Shown here: positions 1 to 11,862 of the stretch, piece by piece
How positions within the stretch are numbered: the stretch's first letter is position 1
How the letters are laid out: each line of letters begins with the position of its first letter
Assembly (NCBI GenBank): GCA_022266195.1
Contig: WHVY01000008.1
Location: forward strand, 682,001-746,000
From: Tetranychus cinnabarinus
Lineage: Eukaryota > Arthropoda > Arachnida > Trombidiformes > Tetranychidae
Direction of reading: 5' to 3'
DNA: 64,000 bases
Made by a program: the position numbers and the translations under genes
The notes under the pieces: generated by a model
The model's database searches: none
Seen by the model: the letters and a program-made list of their open reading frames with translations, nothing else
What the model was told of the DNA's origin: nothing

Positions 1-1856
1 TTAAAACAGAACGAAGAGATGGTACAGCAAATAACAGTCCATATGTGGCGTTCAGAAGAAGAACAGAGAAAATGCAAACTCGTAAAAATCGCAAAAATGA
101 TGAAGTTTCTTATGAAAAGATGCTTAAACTTAGAAGAGATCTCAGCAGGGCTGTGTATGTTCAATTTAGATTCATCATATTCATCTATATTTTCTTTTCC
201 TTCGCCGTGGGACTTTTTTCATTTTTTTTCTTCATCTTTTACAGAGATTTATTACAACTAGTGAAACATCGTGAAAAGCTGAAGCATGATCATCTTCAAT
301 TGTCGTTAGAAATTTTCAAAAAAAGGCAAGAAATCTCATCAAAACTTATCTGGATTGCATCTAACTTTTTCTTTCATTTTATATAGATATGAGATAGGTG
401 ATTATAGTGGTCAAGTACTAGCCGAAGTTTCAGCTTTACGATTAATCAAACCTACCTCAACGTATTTACCTTTTAATAACTTCAATATGTTAAAACAAGG
501 AGAGAAAATTCGTTCAAAGGTAAATTTCAAACTTTCTTTGGCCATCAGCATTCATTCATATCCTTATTCATCATTATATTAATATCAATGTTTTTTTCTT
601 TTTCAGATTGATGAAACTCTTCAACCACCCCGACGAAAACGAGAATATCGTCGGCGACATAAGCAGGGTACTGCTCATGTCCAAAAAGCAGAATCGACTG
701 AGTCTAATGAATTTATTTATACATCTGACGAAGAGATTTTGAATGGTAACCAGTCACAGCCAACTTCAGATCAAGAAGAAGAAGATCCCGACGGCCCTTA
801 TGCTTTCAAAAGGCAAAAGGGTTGTTCATATCATGCTCCCCTCATTGAACAAAAAGGCAATTGGCCATGGTGTAGTTCTGTTGAAGGCGGGCTTGGTGAC
901 AAACGCTATAGGTTCTGTCTCACATCAATTAATATTGGACTTAATCAACGCTGTATCGGATTTGCTAGAAGAAGATATGGCAGGGGAGGAAGGTTAGTTC
1001 TCTACTTAAAAAATTAGATATACTGAATTTTATTAACTTTTCATTCTATTTCTTGATCCATCAGAATTATTTTTGATCGTGCATGGACTCCTATGGATAA
1101 GTATTGGTCCAAATTAGATTCTAATCATGAGAACGAAGAAGATAATGAATTTATTGATGAAATTAAAAAAGAATGGTAAGTCTAAACTTTTTTCGAAACG
1201 ATTTCATCTAAATTAGATTACAAACATATTAATCTGATTAAATTTTTTTTTCTTTAAGGATACATTTTCGTCCAAAGTCATCTCCTCAAAGTTGTGTGAA
1301 CGAAGAAGTTTATCAAGAACCGGGGGCTGTTATCGATGAGCAAGGTAACCTCATACCAGTTGTAAAGATTGACCTTCCAAACTATTTTGAAGAAAGTGGA
1401 TGTTTTTCATCTTCAAATAAGCCAAATAATGAAACTTTGGACATTGAAAGTTTTAAAAATCACCAGAAAGAGCTTTTCGAAATGCAAAGGAAACAACTGG
1501 AGAGGTTAAAAGAAAAGGAATCTACCGATACCACGAATAACACCACTAACAGCGACATTAATTTATATATGTGCAATGTTTCGCCTGAACATTCCTTTCC
1601 GCCATCTAATATGAACAGTAACCAATTTTCATCAGCGATCTCCTTTTCATCATCCGAAACAAATACAAATTCTGCTAAAAACATCTCTAACACCATCACG
1701 AACAGCATAAATACAGCAAACAACACAAATCATAACAAAACTAATAACACTGATAACAACTCTAACAACTCAATCTCAACGATACCTCAACCATCAACTT
1801 TAGATTCAGCCAGTGTAAATTTTGCATTACGTGCAGTTGTGGATACAGTGTTTTGA
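1..1856 (+). CDS. E(Pc): Enhancer of polycomb homologue, 3' part (5' end outside window)
   Basis: E(Pc)/EPC1 is a scaffold subunit of the NuA4/TIP60 histone acetyltransferase complex in the nucleus. Six exons can be joined: 1-154 (runs in from outside), 245-325, 387-519, 607-992, 1065-1175 and 1259-1856, giving about 486 residues in frame to TGA. The sequence shows the EPC hallmark PYVAFRRRTEKMQTRKNRKN (about residues 13-32 of the visible part), the YEKMLKLRRDLSRAV run split by intron 1, the basic DPDGPYAF / GNWPW / GLGDKRYRFCLT block in exon 4, and CIGFARRRYGRGGR at the exon 4/5 junction. The C-terminal exon is Asn/Thr/Ser-rich low complexity. Intron 2 (326-386) has a GC donor with a normal AG acceptor; the frame is kept only with that donor. 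Family assignment is near certain; the start and upstream exons are not visible. Confidence 0.95.
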
Positions 1857-2754
1857 AATTATTAAACGAAAAATTTCAATGGATCATCTTACGAGTGAAA
1901 TTTAAGTGTAAAAGAAAGCTACAAATACTCTATTAATTAAAAAAAAAACAAGAAAACGAAGAGCAAAAAAAAGAAGTCATCTTTCTAGGAACAAAATAAG
2001 TCAAAATTTCAAACAAAAAATGAATTCACCATTTCGAGTTATTTCTAGCAAATTAACAACGAATTTCATCCTAATCATTATCATTTGTCTCTCCATCACA
2101 TTCACAATCATCCTCATTTCCACCACTTCTTTTCAAATACACGGATCTCTTCCTTTCATTTTCTTTCGTCTCCTTATTCGTACCATCATCGCCATGACCA
2201 TCAACCATCATCTTTCCGCCATCATTCACATAGATTCTTCTGTTCGTCTTATTCATAACTCATAATTCCTTAATCATTCATTCATTCATAAATCTCCATT
2301 TCTTCATCAACACCCTTAACTCTTTGATGTCTGTATCTTAATGTTTTCCTTTTTCTGACTTCTCTTTGCTCATTCTCACTTTTTTGTGTTTTCGTGAATC
2401 TTCCTCAATTGATTCGAGAATCTACCCTTTGTACAGTTTCTTAAATGTTAAATGACTCAAACGATTCTTGAGCTCCTTTTGTAAAAACATTAAATTGACT
2501 GGTCTAGCGCTAAATGATCATTGGCAACCCGATTTTCCCTTAAATATCTAACTTACAGGTTTCACATGTAAAATGAATTCAGTATAATTCTCTATTGAAT
2601 TGTACTTATCGCAAATCGAGAAACAAAGAAAAAAGATATTTAAACAGCAACAATTTTGTGTTCTTCATTATACCGGTATTGAATCACGCAAAAACGATTC
2701 ATAACTAATTTGTTTTTACTTGATTTATTGGATCAAAATTTTACAACAGTTAAT
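1857..2754. other. Convergent intergenic / 3' UTR region
   Basis: This is AT-rich sequence between the converging E(Pc) (+) and RpL34 (-) genes. It presumably holds both 3' UTRs. The region around 1937-1975 is A-rich. Frames of 60-80 codons here are T/I/S-rich without domain signals and are not called. Confidence 0.6.
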
Positions 2755-3331
2755 TTAGCTTTTAGTCTGTTTCTGGGCTTTCATAACTTGAGCTATGATC
2801 TTTTCTTCTTCAATCAAGAAGGCTCGAAGAATTCTATTCTTTAAACATGCGGCACATCTTACACCACCATATGATCTAGAGACAGTCTTGTGTCGCTTGG
2901 AAAGTGTTGACAATTTGTGTGGTCGGGCGAATGTTAACTGAAATATGCGAAAAAACCATTAGTAACATGATAAATACACGAAGTAACTAAAAAGACGGAA
3001 TTTAAACTTACTCCTCTAAGCTTGAGCTTACAGTCACCACAACGAGCACAGGTTCCTGGCTTCTTTTGATAAAGGTATACTAGCCTTCCACCTGGAGTTT
3101 TGGAACTGATAGAAATTAAAATTAAAGATTAACGAATTAGAAATAAATTGGAGTTTGAAGTAAAAAATACTAAAAACAAGACAGATAAACACAATTATAC
3201 CATTAGTGGTAAACATAGGTTGAATATAAAGACTAAAATTGAAAAAGATTTGTGAAAGTAACTTACATCTTTCGACGATTGGATGGTGTGTTGTAACATA
3301 ATCGTCGTCTAAGAACTTGTCGTTGAGCCAT
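2755..3331 (-). CDS. RpL34: 60S ribosomal protein L34 (eL34)
   Basis: A protein of the large cytosolic ribosomal subunit. Three minus-strand exons join in frame: 3331-3267, 3105-3012 and 2937-2755, giving 113 residues (animal eL34 is about 117). The N-terminus MAQRQVLRRRLCYNTPSNRR, then SKTPGGRLVYLYQKK, the zinc-ribbon cysteines in TCARCGDC with the later VRCAACL, and a Lys/Gln-rich tail match eL34. Introns are 161 and 74 bp with GT-AG borders (donors GTAAGT). The ATG at 3331 is the first in frame with the conserved MxQR start. The gene converges on E(Pc). No sign of pseudogenisation. Confidence 0.95.
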
Positions 3332-5640
3332 TGTGATTAATTTACCGGTCACAATAAGTGAAAACTCGACTAATAAAATAAAACGAATTACAAAATTAAA
3401 CAAGTATCAGGACAGAAAACTATGCCTTCAATGAAGCTACTTTCCGTTTCCGAGATGTAACCAAGGAGACACTCAAGCTTTCTCACATCTCCGCCTAATT
3501 TAAAATGTTGTTTACATTCTGTTTATCGTAACTATAATGCAAAGTTGATACATTAATTAATATTGAAAATTTGTGCGTTCAGAATTGATTAATTGGTTTA
3601 TTCGAAGACTCGAAATTGAACCAAAATGAACTCTAGACTATCGGCTATCTAATGCATTAGATTTTTTTAGAATTGCAATTAAAAAATTATTGTAATCATG
3701 ATTTATCCTGAACACAATAAAATTGGTAAAAAGTTGATCAATTTAAATTGTTAACTCATAATTTATTTTCATTCTGACCCTGATGAAAATCACACTGGGG
3801 TAAAGCTTAATGAATTGTCTACCATCGGCAAAAAAATAGTTCCAATAAAATGAATTTTTCGCCAAAAAATTATCGATTGAACTCAAGTTTAAAAAAAAAC
3901 GAACGAACTTTCTTGGTTACCTAATACAATGTAATTTAAATTTTTCAATTGAGTTGCAATAAGGTGACTTCCATCAAATTAATAACTAAATTAAAAGAAT
4001 GATGGAAAGAAGATAAGCCACAACAAGTCATAAATAAGGACATATTGAGATTTTTAATTTCAATAAATGGTTGATGGGAGTCACCTAAAATTAATTTAAG
4101 CATTTAACAAAGGAAAAATTTAATTTATTTTTGACCGTTTAACCGAAAACTGTTTAATTCAATTAATGGTAAAGGTATGAAAAAATCCGGTCAACTCAAT
4201 TCCCAGCTAGCTTAAATTAAGAGACGGATTTTCATGGCTGACATAAGCTAATACAACAAAAAAATTAATTCAACTCCAACTAATCCAACATAGTCTAGAA
4301 TGCAAATATCTAAACAACTTCAAACATACATGTAATTACTTAAATTTAGGCAGGTTATCCTCATCAGCGTGAACATCGGTTTGGTCAGGTGAGACTCGAA
4401 GAGAGACTCAGCTCACGGGGTTTTGTATACACTTACCTCAATCTTTTCACTTGGGATTAACTTAAATTGTGATTGTTAACTTTGGTGAATATGGTCCAAC
4501 ACAAAGAGTATAATATGTAAGAGGAAGTACGCAATGTTATCCTTTTGATAACAAGCGAAAAGGTACAGACTGCGATGGCGCCACTAACAATCTTTTTCTC
4601 GCAAATTTTGAACTTTTTTCAATAAAATTGTTTACATTTACTTTTTTCCCATTTTTTGGTCTCTTTCTCACTGTTAACTCTCCTTTTAACTTCTTATCGC
4701 TCTAATCTATATGGGGTGTTGAGAAAGTTTGTGTAGGGTAAAAAATCATCCTCACTTGCGTATAGACATTAAATTATATTTTCACCTTCTAGTAAACTTG
4801 AACATAAACTTTCTCAACACCCTATAGCTCTCATTACTGTGCTCTCTGTATTCCTATTAATCTTTGCTCTTTGGTAACTTACATGCATTTCTCCTTGAAC
4901 CTTACCCCGCATTTTATGGATTTAGCAGAAACTACTGTTTCTCAAAAAGATTAGTTTTCATTTGTGCTCTTGTGCTAACTCTTGTTATACTCTTTGCTTC
5001 CCTTTCTCTACTCTTTCTGTGCATGTTTTTATGAAAATATCACATTGACTATATGACTGCAATGAGACTTGCTTCTCGTTTCACATTATCAACGTTTATT
5101 TATCTTTTCATTCCTTCATTTTTGTTTAATTATATTGTTTGTGCTGATTGTTTCACCTAAATTATGTGTTGCTCTGTTTTATATTTAATTAATTGTCTAC
5201 ATTTAGTGTTAAAATTTACCTGAATCTGTGTCAAATAATAGCAATAGTTTATTCATTGCTCAACTAATTTTACAACACAACGTTTTATGCCGAGTCTTAT
5301 TTTCATGTGAGTTTTCAATATCTTCTTCTTGTAAAGATAAAGCTTTTCAATGTTTAGCCACATATTAAATAAAATTGTGTTTGTTTGTTAGTTTCCATTA
5401 TCTTGACGCTTTCAATATGGATTAATCTGTGTTTGGTGATATGTCTCATTGAACTATACATATTTAGTCAATGTTTCTATTATCATCGTGTGAAATCATT
5501 TTACTCGTTATTTATTACAAAATAGGATAAACCTTAAACCTTGGATTCTCATTTATGATCATCATTTTTCTGTTTAAACTCAATCTCTATTTTATAGTAT
5601 TACTGAATCAACCATTTAATTTTATACTTGGTTTTCTTCT
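3332..5640. other. Intergenic region between divergent RpL34 and dome copy 1
   Basis: About 2.3 kb of AT-rich DNA with no supportable coding exon. It should contain the RpL34 promoter (just above 3331) and the upstream part of dome copy 1. A small inverted-repeat element sits at 4710-4826. From about 4995 to the start of dome-1 the sequence is homologous to the stretch from about 14636 upstream of dome-2, so the dome duplication includes roughly 700 bp of 5' flank. Confidence 0.6.
4710..4826. repeat. Short TIR element (MITE-like), about 115 bp
   Basis: Terminal inverted repeats of about 22 bp: GGGTGTTGAGAAAGTTT near 4714-4730 and its reverse complement at about 4806-4822, with TA on both outer sides. 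The interior has no coding. TA flanks and size fit a Tc1/mariner-type MITE; the family is not identified. It lies upstream of the stretch shared with dome-2, so a paralogous empty site cannot be used here. Confidence 0.55.
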
Positions 5641-5648
5641 TTTAGATT

Positions 5649-5654
5649 ATGTGA
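5649..5654 (+). promoter_or_regulatory. Start-stop upstream ORF (ATGTGA) in dome-1 leader
   Basis: ATG immediately followed by TGA, 55 bases before the ATG of dome-1 and just after a likely 3' splice site (TTTTAG ending at 5645). If transcribed, this minimal uORF would be the first AUG of that exon. The same six bases are at 15276-15281 before dome-2, where the splice site reads TTTCAG. A role in restraining translation is inference. Confidence 0.4.
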
Positions 5655-5709
5655 TTGATCGAGAAATTATTACCATTGGCCTCTTAAATTGTCTGCAATC
5701 TTTATCCAC

Positions 5710-8700
5710 ATGACGATGGTGGACCATGGCATTTTAATGTTTGGAAGGCCTTGTAGCAATAACCTGATTTGTTTCACTGCTATTCTGTTGATAGTTCTAA
5801 TAAATTATGGGATTAATCCTGCGTTGGGCTGTGATGGTTTGTTCTCCAATATTGGAACTACTTCAAATGATATGACCATTCAAGAAGGTGATCCATTTGA
5901 AATAAATTGTACATTATCCTCTTCTCGTATCACCCTCTCTGGTAAACAAGTTGAAGCCAACTCTAAAATGTTATTGATGAAGAAAAATGGAACTCGAATA
6001 CCCAATGTAAAAATTCGTATCATTGATGACCTAACAGCCCAGTTTAAAGTTAGACGGACATCCATGAAAGATAACGGCTTTTATTCGTGTTACTTTGATC
6101 CAGGAGTGAGTGACCTGAAAGCAGCCTTGGTTTGTGGGACTGAAGTTAGAATTGCTCGTAAGTTTACTCCATCATTAATTTTGTAATTAATTGTCTTAAT
6201 GTATGTCTTTTTGTTTATCTTTTCACTCACTTTAGATGCGCCAAGTGAAAATGATGATTTCCAGTTTAGTTGCACCGGCTATGATTTGAAAAATTTCACC
6301 TGTGATTGGGAACCGTTGAATTATAATGTTAAAACTGAATATCATTTACACCTATTAGTCGGAGGTAACTTCAGTTTTTCGTCTTGCACTGATAACGACA
6401 AGCCTTCTTGTACATTTTCCATCAAAGATGAATCGCCTTACCTCATTTCGGACAAGAAATTACGGTTCCGTTTAGATGTTATTAATAAAATTGGCTCACT
6501 TTCCAAGACCTATGAAATTGATCATTACTCAAATGTTACTCTTGGCCCTGTCTCTCAAATCAAAACCATTGATGTTGGAACTCAGAATGTAATGCTCAGC
6601 TGGGAGCCACCTACAAGTATTTTGGACGATTTTTATCTTGAAAACATTACTGAATACTCCATAAATGTTTATCAAGATAATTATCCAACTGATTTTACTG
6701 CATCAAAAAAGGATTATACTGTGAATATGAACATTACTTCAAAGAAACCATTAGGACAATTCATAGTGAAAAATCAACTAAATTTTAATGTAACATCTTT
6801 AATTCCGTTTACATCTTATCGTTTCTCAATTCGTTGTCGAATGGTAACTGATACCGGACAAAGTCAATGGGGTAAAGAGTTGGATAAAATTGTAACCACA
6901 AAACCTGATGGTTAGTATTCAATTTTTGCATTATTAAACTACACTTTGATAGTGATTTTATTTGATAGTGATTTTACCTTGATAGATCAGGATAGCAAAA
7001 AAATGAAATAACTGAGGTAGATGAATCAAACATTTACTATCATGATATGAAAATCTTATCTTCTCATTATGTTTAATGAAAAAGTTCAATTCAGATGGGG
7101 TTATGAACTTGTATGGTCAATGCAATTTAATTTTTGATTGAATTGATCATTGTTTTTTGCTATTTTGTATTACACATTCAAAATGATTTTTATTTATAAC
7201 GATCTCTATTTTTTCCCAACAGTTCCATACAAATATCCTAAATTTAAAGCTGGGGCGTTTGAAGTGACCAATCTAAGAGAGGATAAAAGAAATATCATGG
7301 TTTACTTTGAACCAATGGATCCACTGGACAGCAATGGTCCCAATTTGACTTACGTTCTATCAGTCGGACCTTTCGCTGTACATGTTGCCCCATATAACAA
7401 CAGATCACCTGCAAACATAATTCTTACGTTAAAAAGCCCACCAAGCCTCGACTCGTCAAGTTTTTTCATCCCTCATCAAAAATCAGAGTTATCGACACCA
7501 TCAAAATATTATCCATCAGAAGTTCATTCAATTACTTCAATGCCAAAAAAAGATGAGTCAATAAAAAGAGATGAAGTGCCATCAGTCAGACTTACGCTCC
7601 CAAATGCGATTCAATCGAGTGAATATCCTCAGGAAGTTATCTCAGATGTCAAAACGTTCCGCCATGAAATCGAAAATTTAGATAATTCCATGGGATACAG
7701 ATTGGAATTATCTTCTCATAATAATCTTGGTTATTCAAAAGAAATTAGTATTTGCTATATTCCTGCTCAAGGCTCACTTCAATCTGATATAGACCAAGTC
7801 TATGCGATTGATTGGGGAAATGGAAACTATTCCGTTTACTGGTCTACTTCCTTTAACGATATCGTCTCTCACCAATACGTTTATTGGTGTGAAACCGCTG
7901 ATGGTCTTAATTGTAATACTGCACCTTCAAGTAAACAGGTATCAAAAGACGAATTAAAAACTGATCTAATGTTACCTGTCTCTAAATACAAATTTGGTGT
8001 ATCTGCGATTGTAAGCTCGGGTCTTTTCTCAAATGGACTTAGATGGGCTCATTGTATAGAGACTGCTATGGACTTGTCTTCTAAAAATCGTATAAAACGA
8101 TTTGATTTAATCTCGATCAGTTCCAGTTCAATTAAAGTAACCTGGGCACTTGATTGCCCTGCTTTAAGTTACTTTATTCAAAAATATCAAATACAATTTT
8201 GCCGTGCGGATCGTCCCTGTTCGGAAACTTTAACCATTATTGATGTTGAGAAAAAGGCAGTTGCAGTTGAAATTGATGATTTAACGCCCGGTACTACTTA
8301 CAATTTTACTCTTCATGCACTCACTGATACTGGTCAGGAAATTGAAAGTCCAATGCGAACTTTTGAGACCAAGATTGATTCGACTTCATTAATTTTCACC
8401 ATTCTGATCATAATTGCTGGAGTCATTTCCATTTTATTAGTTGTATATAGTTTATTTGTTTGCAGCATGAGAAAACGTAAAGATCAAAAAGAATTAAAGA
8501 AAGCTGTCGATAGCAATTGGATACCAAAGATGCCTTCACGATTAAAGGGAGATGCCAATATTTTGCTTAATCCTTTGTGCCGAGAAACTCGTAATGAGTA
8601 CGAAAATAAAGAGTATATGAATGCAGATTCAACAAATACAACCAAATTCATTGGGAACGGGTTAAATTCAAAGTTAAAGATGGACGAGGCAATAGCAAAC

Positions 8701-9288
8701 AATGGAAAAAATGTTATCATTTTGTCAACCATCAGTGACAATCAGTTGCACGATGTAATAAATAGAAGATCATCTTCATCTTTACCATCAACCTCATCAT
8801 CATCATCATCATCAACATCTCCGTCAACAGGATCAGTAGACCCTGATGAAAGATTTGATTCATCTAATTACAAAAAAATAGATGGTACAAATGTAAAAAA
8901 TATTATAGCCAAAAAAGAGAGGAAATCTTCTGATGGTTGTGGCTGTGACTCCGAAGATTCTGGTTACAGTGCTAGACTCTCAGATAAACATCCTTATTAT
9001 AGAGCTGCCTCATTCAATATAAGTGGAATCATAAGATCTATTAACGAAGATTCACCTTACATTGTACCTGATATACCTTCAGGTATACCCCTTGAAAAGA
9101 TCTCAAATAATGGTTCACCAGTAGCCCGTAGTCTTTCCGATTCCGATTTAAGTTATAATGGTTATACCGTAATCACAATTGATTCACCATCCAAACAATC
9201 AAATGGCTATTTATCAGATCTCCATCGTGACCACGGAAACGACCAGAAAGACATTCAAATTGTTTCAAATGGCTATGTTTATGGCTAA
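5710..9288 (+). CDS. dome: Domeless-like type I cytokine receptor, copy 1
   Basis: Likely the JAK/STAT-coupled receptor Domeless (gp130 family). Exons 5710-6157, 6236-6910 and 7223-9288 give 1062 residues (Drosophila Dome is about 1,280). The visible order is: N-terminal hydrophobic signal region (about 20-45), an Ig-like module with paired cysteines ending DNGFYSCYF, a cytokine-binding/FNIII pair ending in a degenerate WSxWS-like GQSQWG (357-362), further FNIII-like modules, one transmembrane helix (about 764-789), a basic juxtamembrane stretch, and a 270-residue Ser-rich tail with several tyrosines (YIVP, YNGY, YLSD, YVYG) that could recruit STAT. The ATG at 5710 is used because upstream in-frame codons run back to a TGA. 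Exon 2 has an unusual GTTAGT donor. It is the upstream member of a tandem pair. Being another gp130-like receptor cannot be excluded. Confidence 0.8.
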
Positions 9289-9440
9289 AGTGGTTTATTT
9301 CGTCTATTTTAATGTACTAAATCATTAACCATCATTTATTTTTTTGCCAATCAATCATCTTCATGAATCCTGCATCAGTATCCAGCTGATTCAACCAAAC
9401 TGAATTCCAGATCTTATTTTCACAAAATTGGAATAAAATG
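9289..9440. other. dome-1 3' flank shared with dome-2
   Basis: After the stop codon the sequence is similar to the flank of dome-2 from about 18940 to 19063. Similarity ends near 9420-9435, where the outer edge of the large inverted repeat begins. This fixes the 3' limit of the duplicated receptor segment. Confidence 0.65.
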
Positions 9441-11572
9441 TGTATCTAAATTGAGACTAATAGTAAAGAGTCTGCTAGATGAGGAGCATTACAATGATAA
9501 AGCGCTATGTAACCTTGACAATGATCCTCATCACCAACATGATTCAATTCATTTTGCTCCTTTTTTGTATCATTATCCTTCTGTCTTTTACATCTTCTAT
9601 TGTTATCCTCCTCTTTTTTTTTGCCATCATCATCAATAATAATAACTTTTCACATAGCTTTGACTTTCTTTCTCATTTTGTCTCTATTAGACTCTTCCTC
9701 ATCTCTTCATCTCGGCGATGGATGAAAACAAACTGTTACAGAAAGGCTTGTTGTTTTATCATGCTTTTAATCAAGTGTTATGAGTTACTGAGTTAATGCA
9801 TATCAGGCCTCATGCAACGGTTTACTTCATCTGTTTAACTCCAAGCAAACTCTGGTTTGTTTTATAAATCATAATCTAGACCCAAGAAAGATCATTGAAC
9901 ATGATTTTTGCGTAAAGTGCATGTGATTTTGAATCAATCAAGATAATCATATGACACAAATCATTAAAAATCCTTGCTCATATAATATTACAAACAATGT
10001 TAGATGCATGTGAATAAAATATACAAAGTAATTTAATAACAAAAAGCTATCATCGCTTATCATCATTAGATAAGTTATTTTGTTGATAATGACGATGATA
10101 TGGGTAGAAGCAGAATCAATCATTAAAATGAACATTGATCATTATGTCGTCTCTTTTATACCTCAAAGTTTTCTGATTAATAAATTATAATTTATAAATA
10201 ATACAATAATCTGGATAATGATGATTAAAGTCATCAATCGATTAATTGTTGATCATGCAGCTGATAATGGTATTACGACTTGTTAATTGATCAAGCTATA
10301 GACTAACAGGTTATGAGTTTTACAGCTTTTGCTGCTGGAGTAAATACAAAAATAGATTATCCAAAAATGAATAAATAAAGATACAATTAAATAAGCCACA
10401 AAATTGAGACGGATTCAAATTAAGCTGTCAAGTTGATTAATTTATTTGTTTATTTGCTGAATAAACTGAACTGTGTTGGTTTGCTGCTGAAAAAGTGAAA
10501 ACTGATTTGGATTGATTAATAAATGAATGTTTAGATTGAAAGTTTTAAATTGAAAAATGGTTCAAGTTTGGAAAAGTTTGGTAACAAAATTTATGACCAA
10601 ATTTTGTGTCATGTCATTAAAATGTTCAACAAGGTTTTCACTTGGTATAAACATTTTAATGTTAATGATAATGGTCCTAGTTTGAGGGCTACAATTCACC
10701 ACGAATGATGATGATGATGATGATGATGGACACAAAAAATGATGAAGGTCAATCATTATTTTGGACTATAAAAAGTGAAAGAGCGTCTCGTTGAAAGGAA
10801 GAAAAGGGAACAAGAAAAGAGGAAGTTCGATGATTATGATGATGATGTTAATGGTAAAGAAAGTAGAAAGTAAATCGACCTGAGACAATATATTATGCGG
10901 AAAAAGACTGCAAGACCATCGACTATAACATTTAGTGATCGATTTTTGTTCCTTTTCCAACAAAAGATAATCTTTATATTTTATGATCAAAATAATCGAC
11001 ATAAATTACATTAAACTCAGCTTAAAGAGTGGTTAAACTCTTGAAATTTGAATTACAATGGTAAATGTGAACAATTATGATTATTATCAATTTATGGAAT
11101 CATTTTTGAGGTCATTTGCTTTTGCTTCATTGATCATGTAAACTATTTCCATGTAATATTCATCCGGAACAGGGAATATAAAAAGACTGATCAGGAAGGA
11201 TGAGAAAATTAACAGAATCAAATATTATTCTCTGATGAGCTGAACTTTTTATCCAATAATTGGACCAACATTTCAATTTTCATCCCAATTTTCATCAGAT
11301 GATCAATTTTTAGTCAACTTTCATCAATCTTTGCCTAAATATATTATAATGAACCATCTGATGAGTTTCGATGGCGTACTGAAGAGCTGCGAAATAAAAT
11401 GGTTATAATGATGATTTTAAACTGCGTTTTTTTCATAAACTTGAAGTAAATGTATTACTAAGATGTTGGGTCAAAACAGGAATCGGTTCAGTCTAAAAGT
11501 TTACATTTTACAATTTGAAGTGAAACAGAAGAAACTGTTCTTAGAAACTGTTGCTTCTATTGCTTTTCACTT
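9440..11572. repeat. Left arm of a large inverted repeat (palindrome)
   Basis: This stretch reads as the reverse complement of 11863-14000. Paired points share a constant coordinate sum of 23435 near the centre (for example 11572/11863, 11002/12433, 10766/12669), drifting to 23438-23440 outward because of small indels such as one triplet in a (CAT)n tract at about 10704-10729. The inner 2 kb is nearly identical; the outer 100 bp is more diverged. Open frames of 60-105 codons in the arm are I/F/S/L-rich and appear in both arms merely because the DNA is duplicated; none has a domain. Confidence 0.93.
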
Positions 11573-11862
11573 CGCTTTCCTCAAAAATTCTGCATAATCT
11601 CTTCTGGATGGAAATTAAACGAAGGAATAATTCAAGTTCAATTATCTATAAACTTGTCTGTATTCAGAGACTTACACATTAAGTGAGACAAGGCTAGTTA
11701 AAGATTTTAGCTCAAAACAGATTTCTGTTTTGACCTATCACCCTAATAAAACATTTACTTCAAGTTTATAAAAAACGCAGTTCAAAACAGCCATTAAAAC
11801 CATTTTACAATTTGAAGTGAAACAGAAGAAACGGTTCTTAAAGGTTTGGGACCAAACAGCAA
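11573..11862. repeat. Palindrome spacer with partial arm copies
   Basis: This 290-bp centre separates the two arms. It is not unique DNA. The stretch 11747-11842 carries diverged copies of arm segments: an ACATTTACTTCAAGTTTAT block as at 11980-11999, then an ACAATTTGAAGTGAAACAG block as in the left arm at about 11510-11528. That patchwork suggests template switching or nested rearrangement at the turn point. Confidence 0.75.

Noticed and set aside
1460..1726. 88-codon minus-strand frame
   Set aside because: Antisense shadow of the Asn/Thr-rich last exon of E(Pc).
5689..5709. Longer dome start with MSAIFIH
   Set aside because: That residue would come from a TTG codon; the first in-frame ATG is at 5710 (15337 in copy 2).
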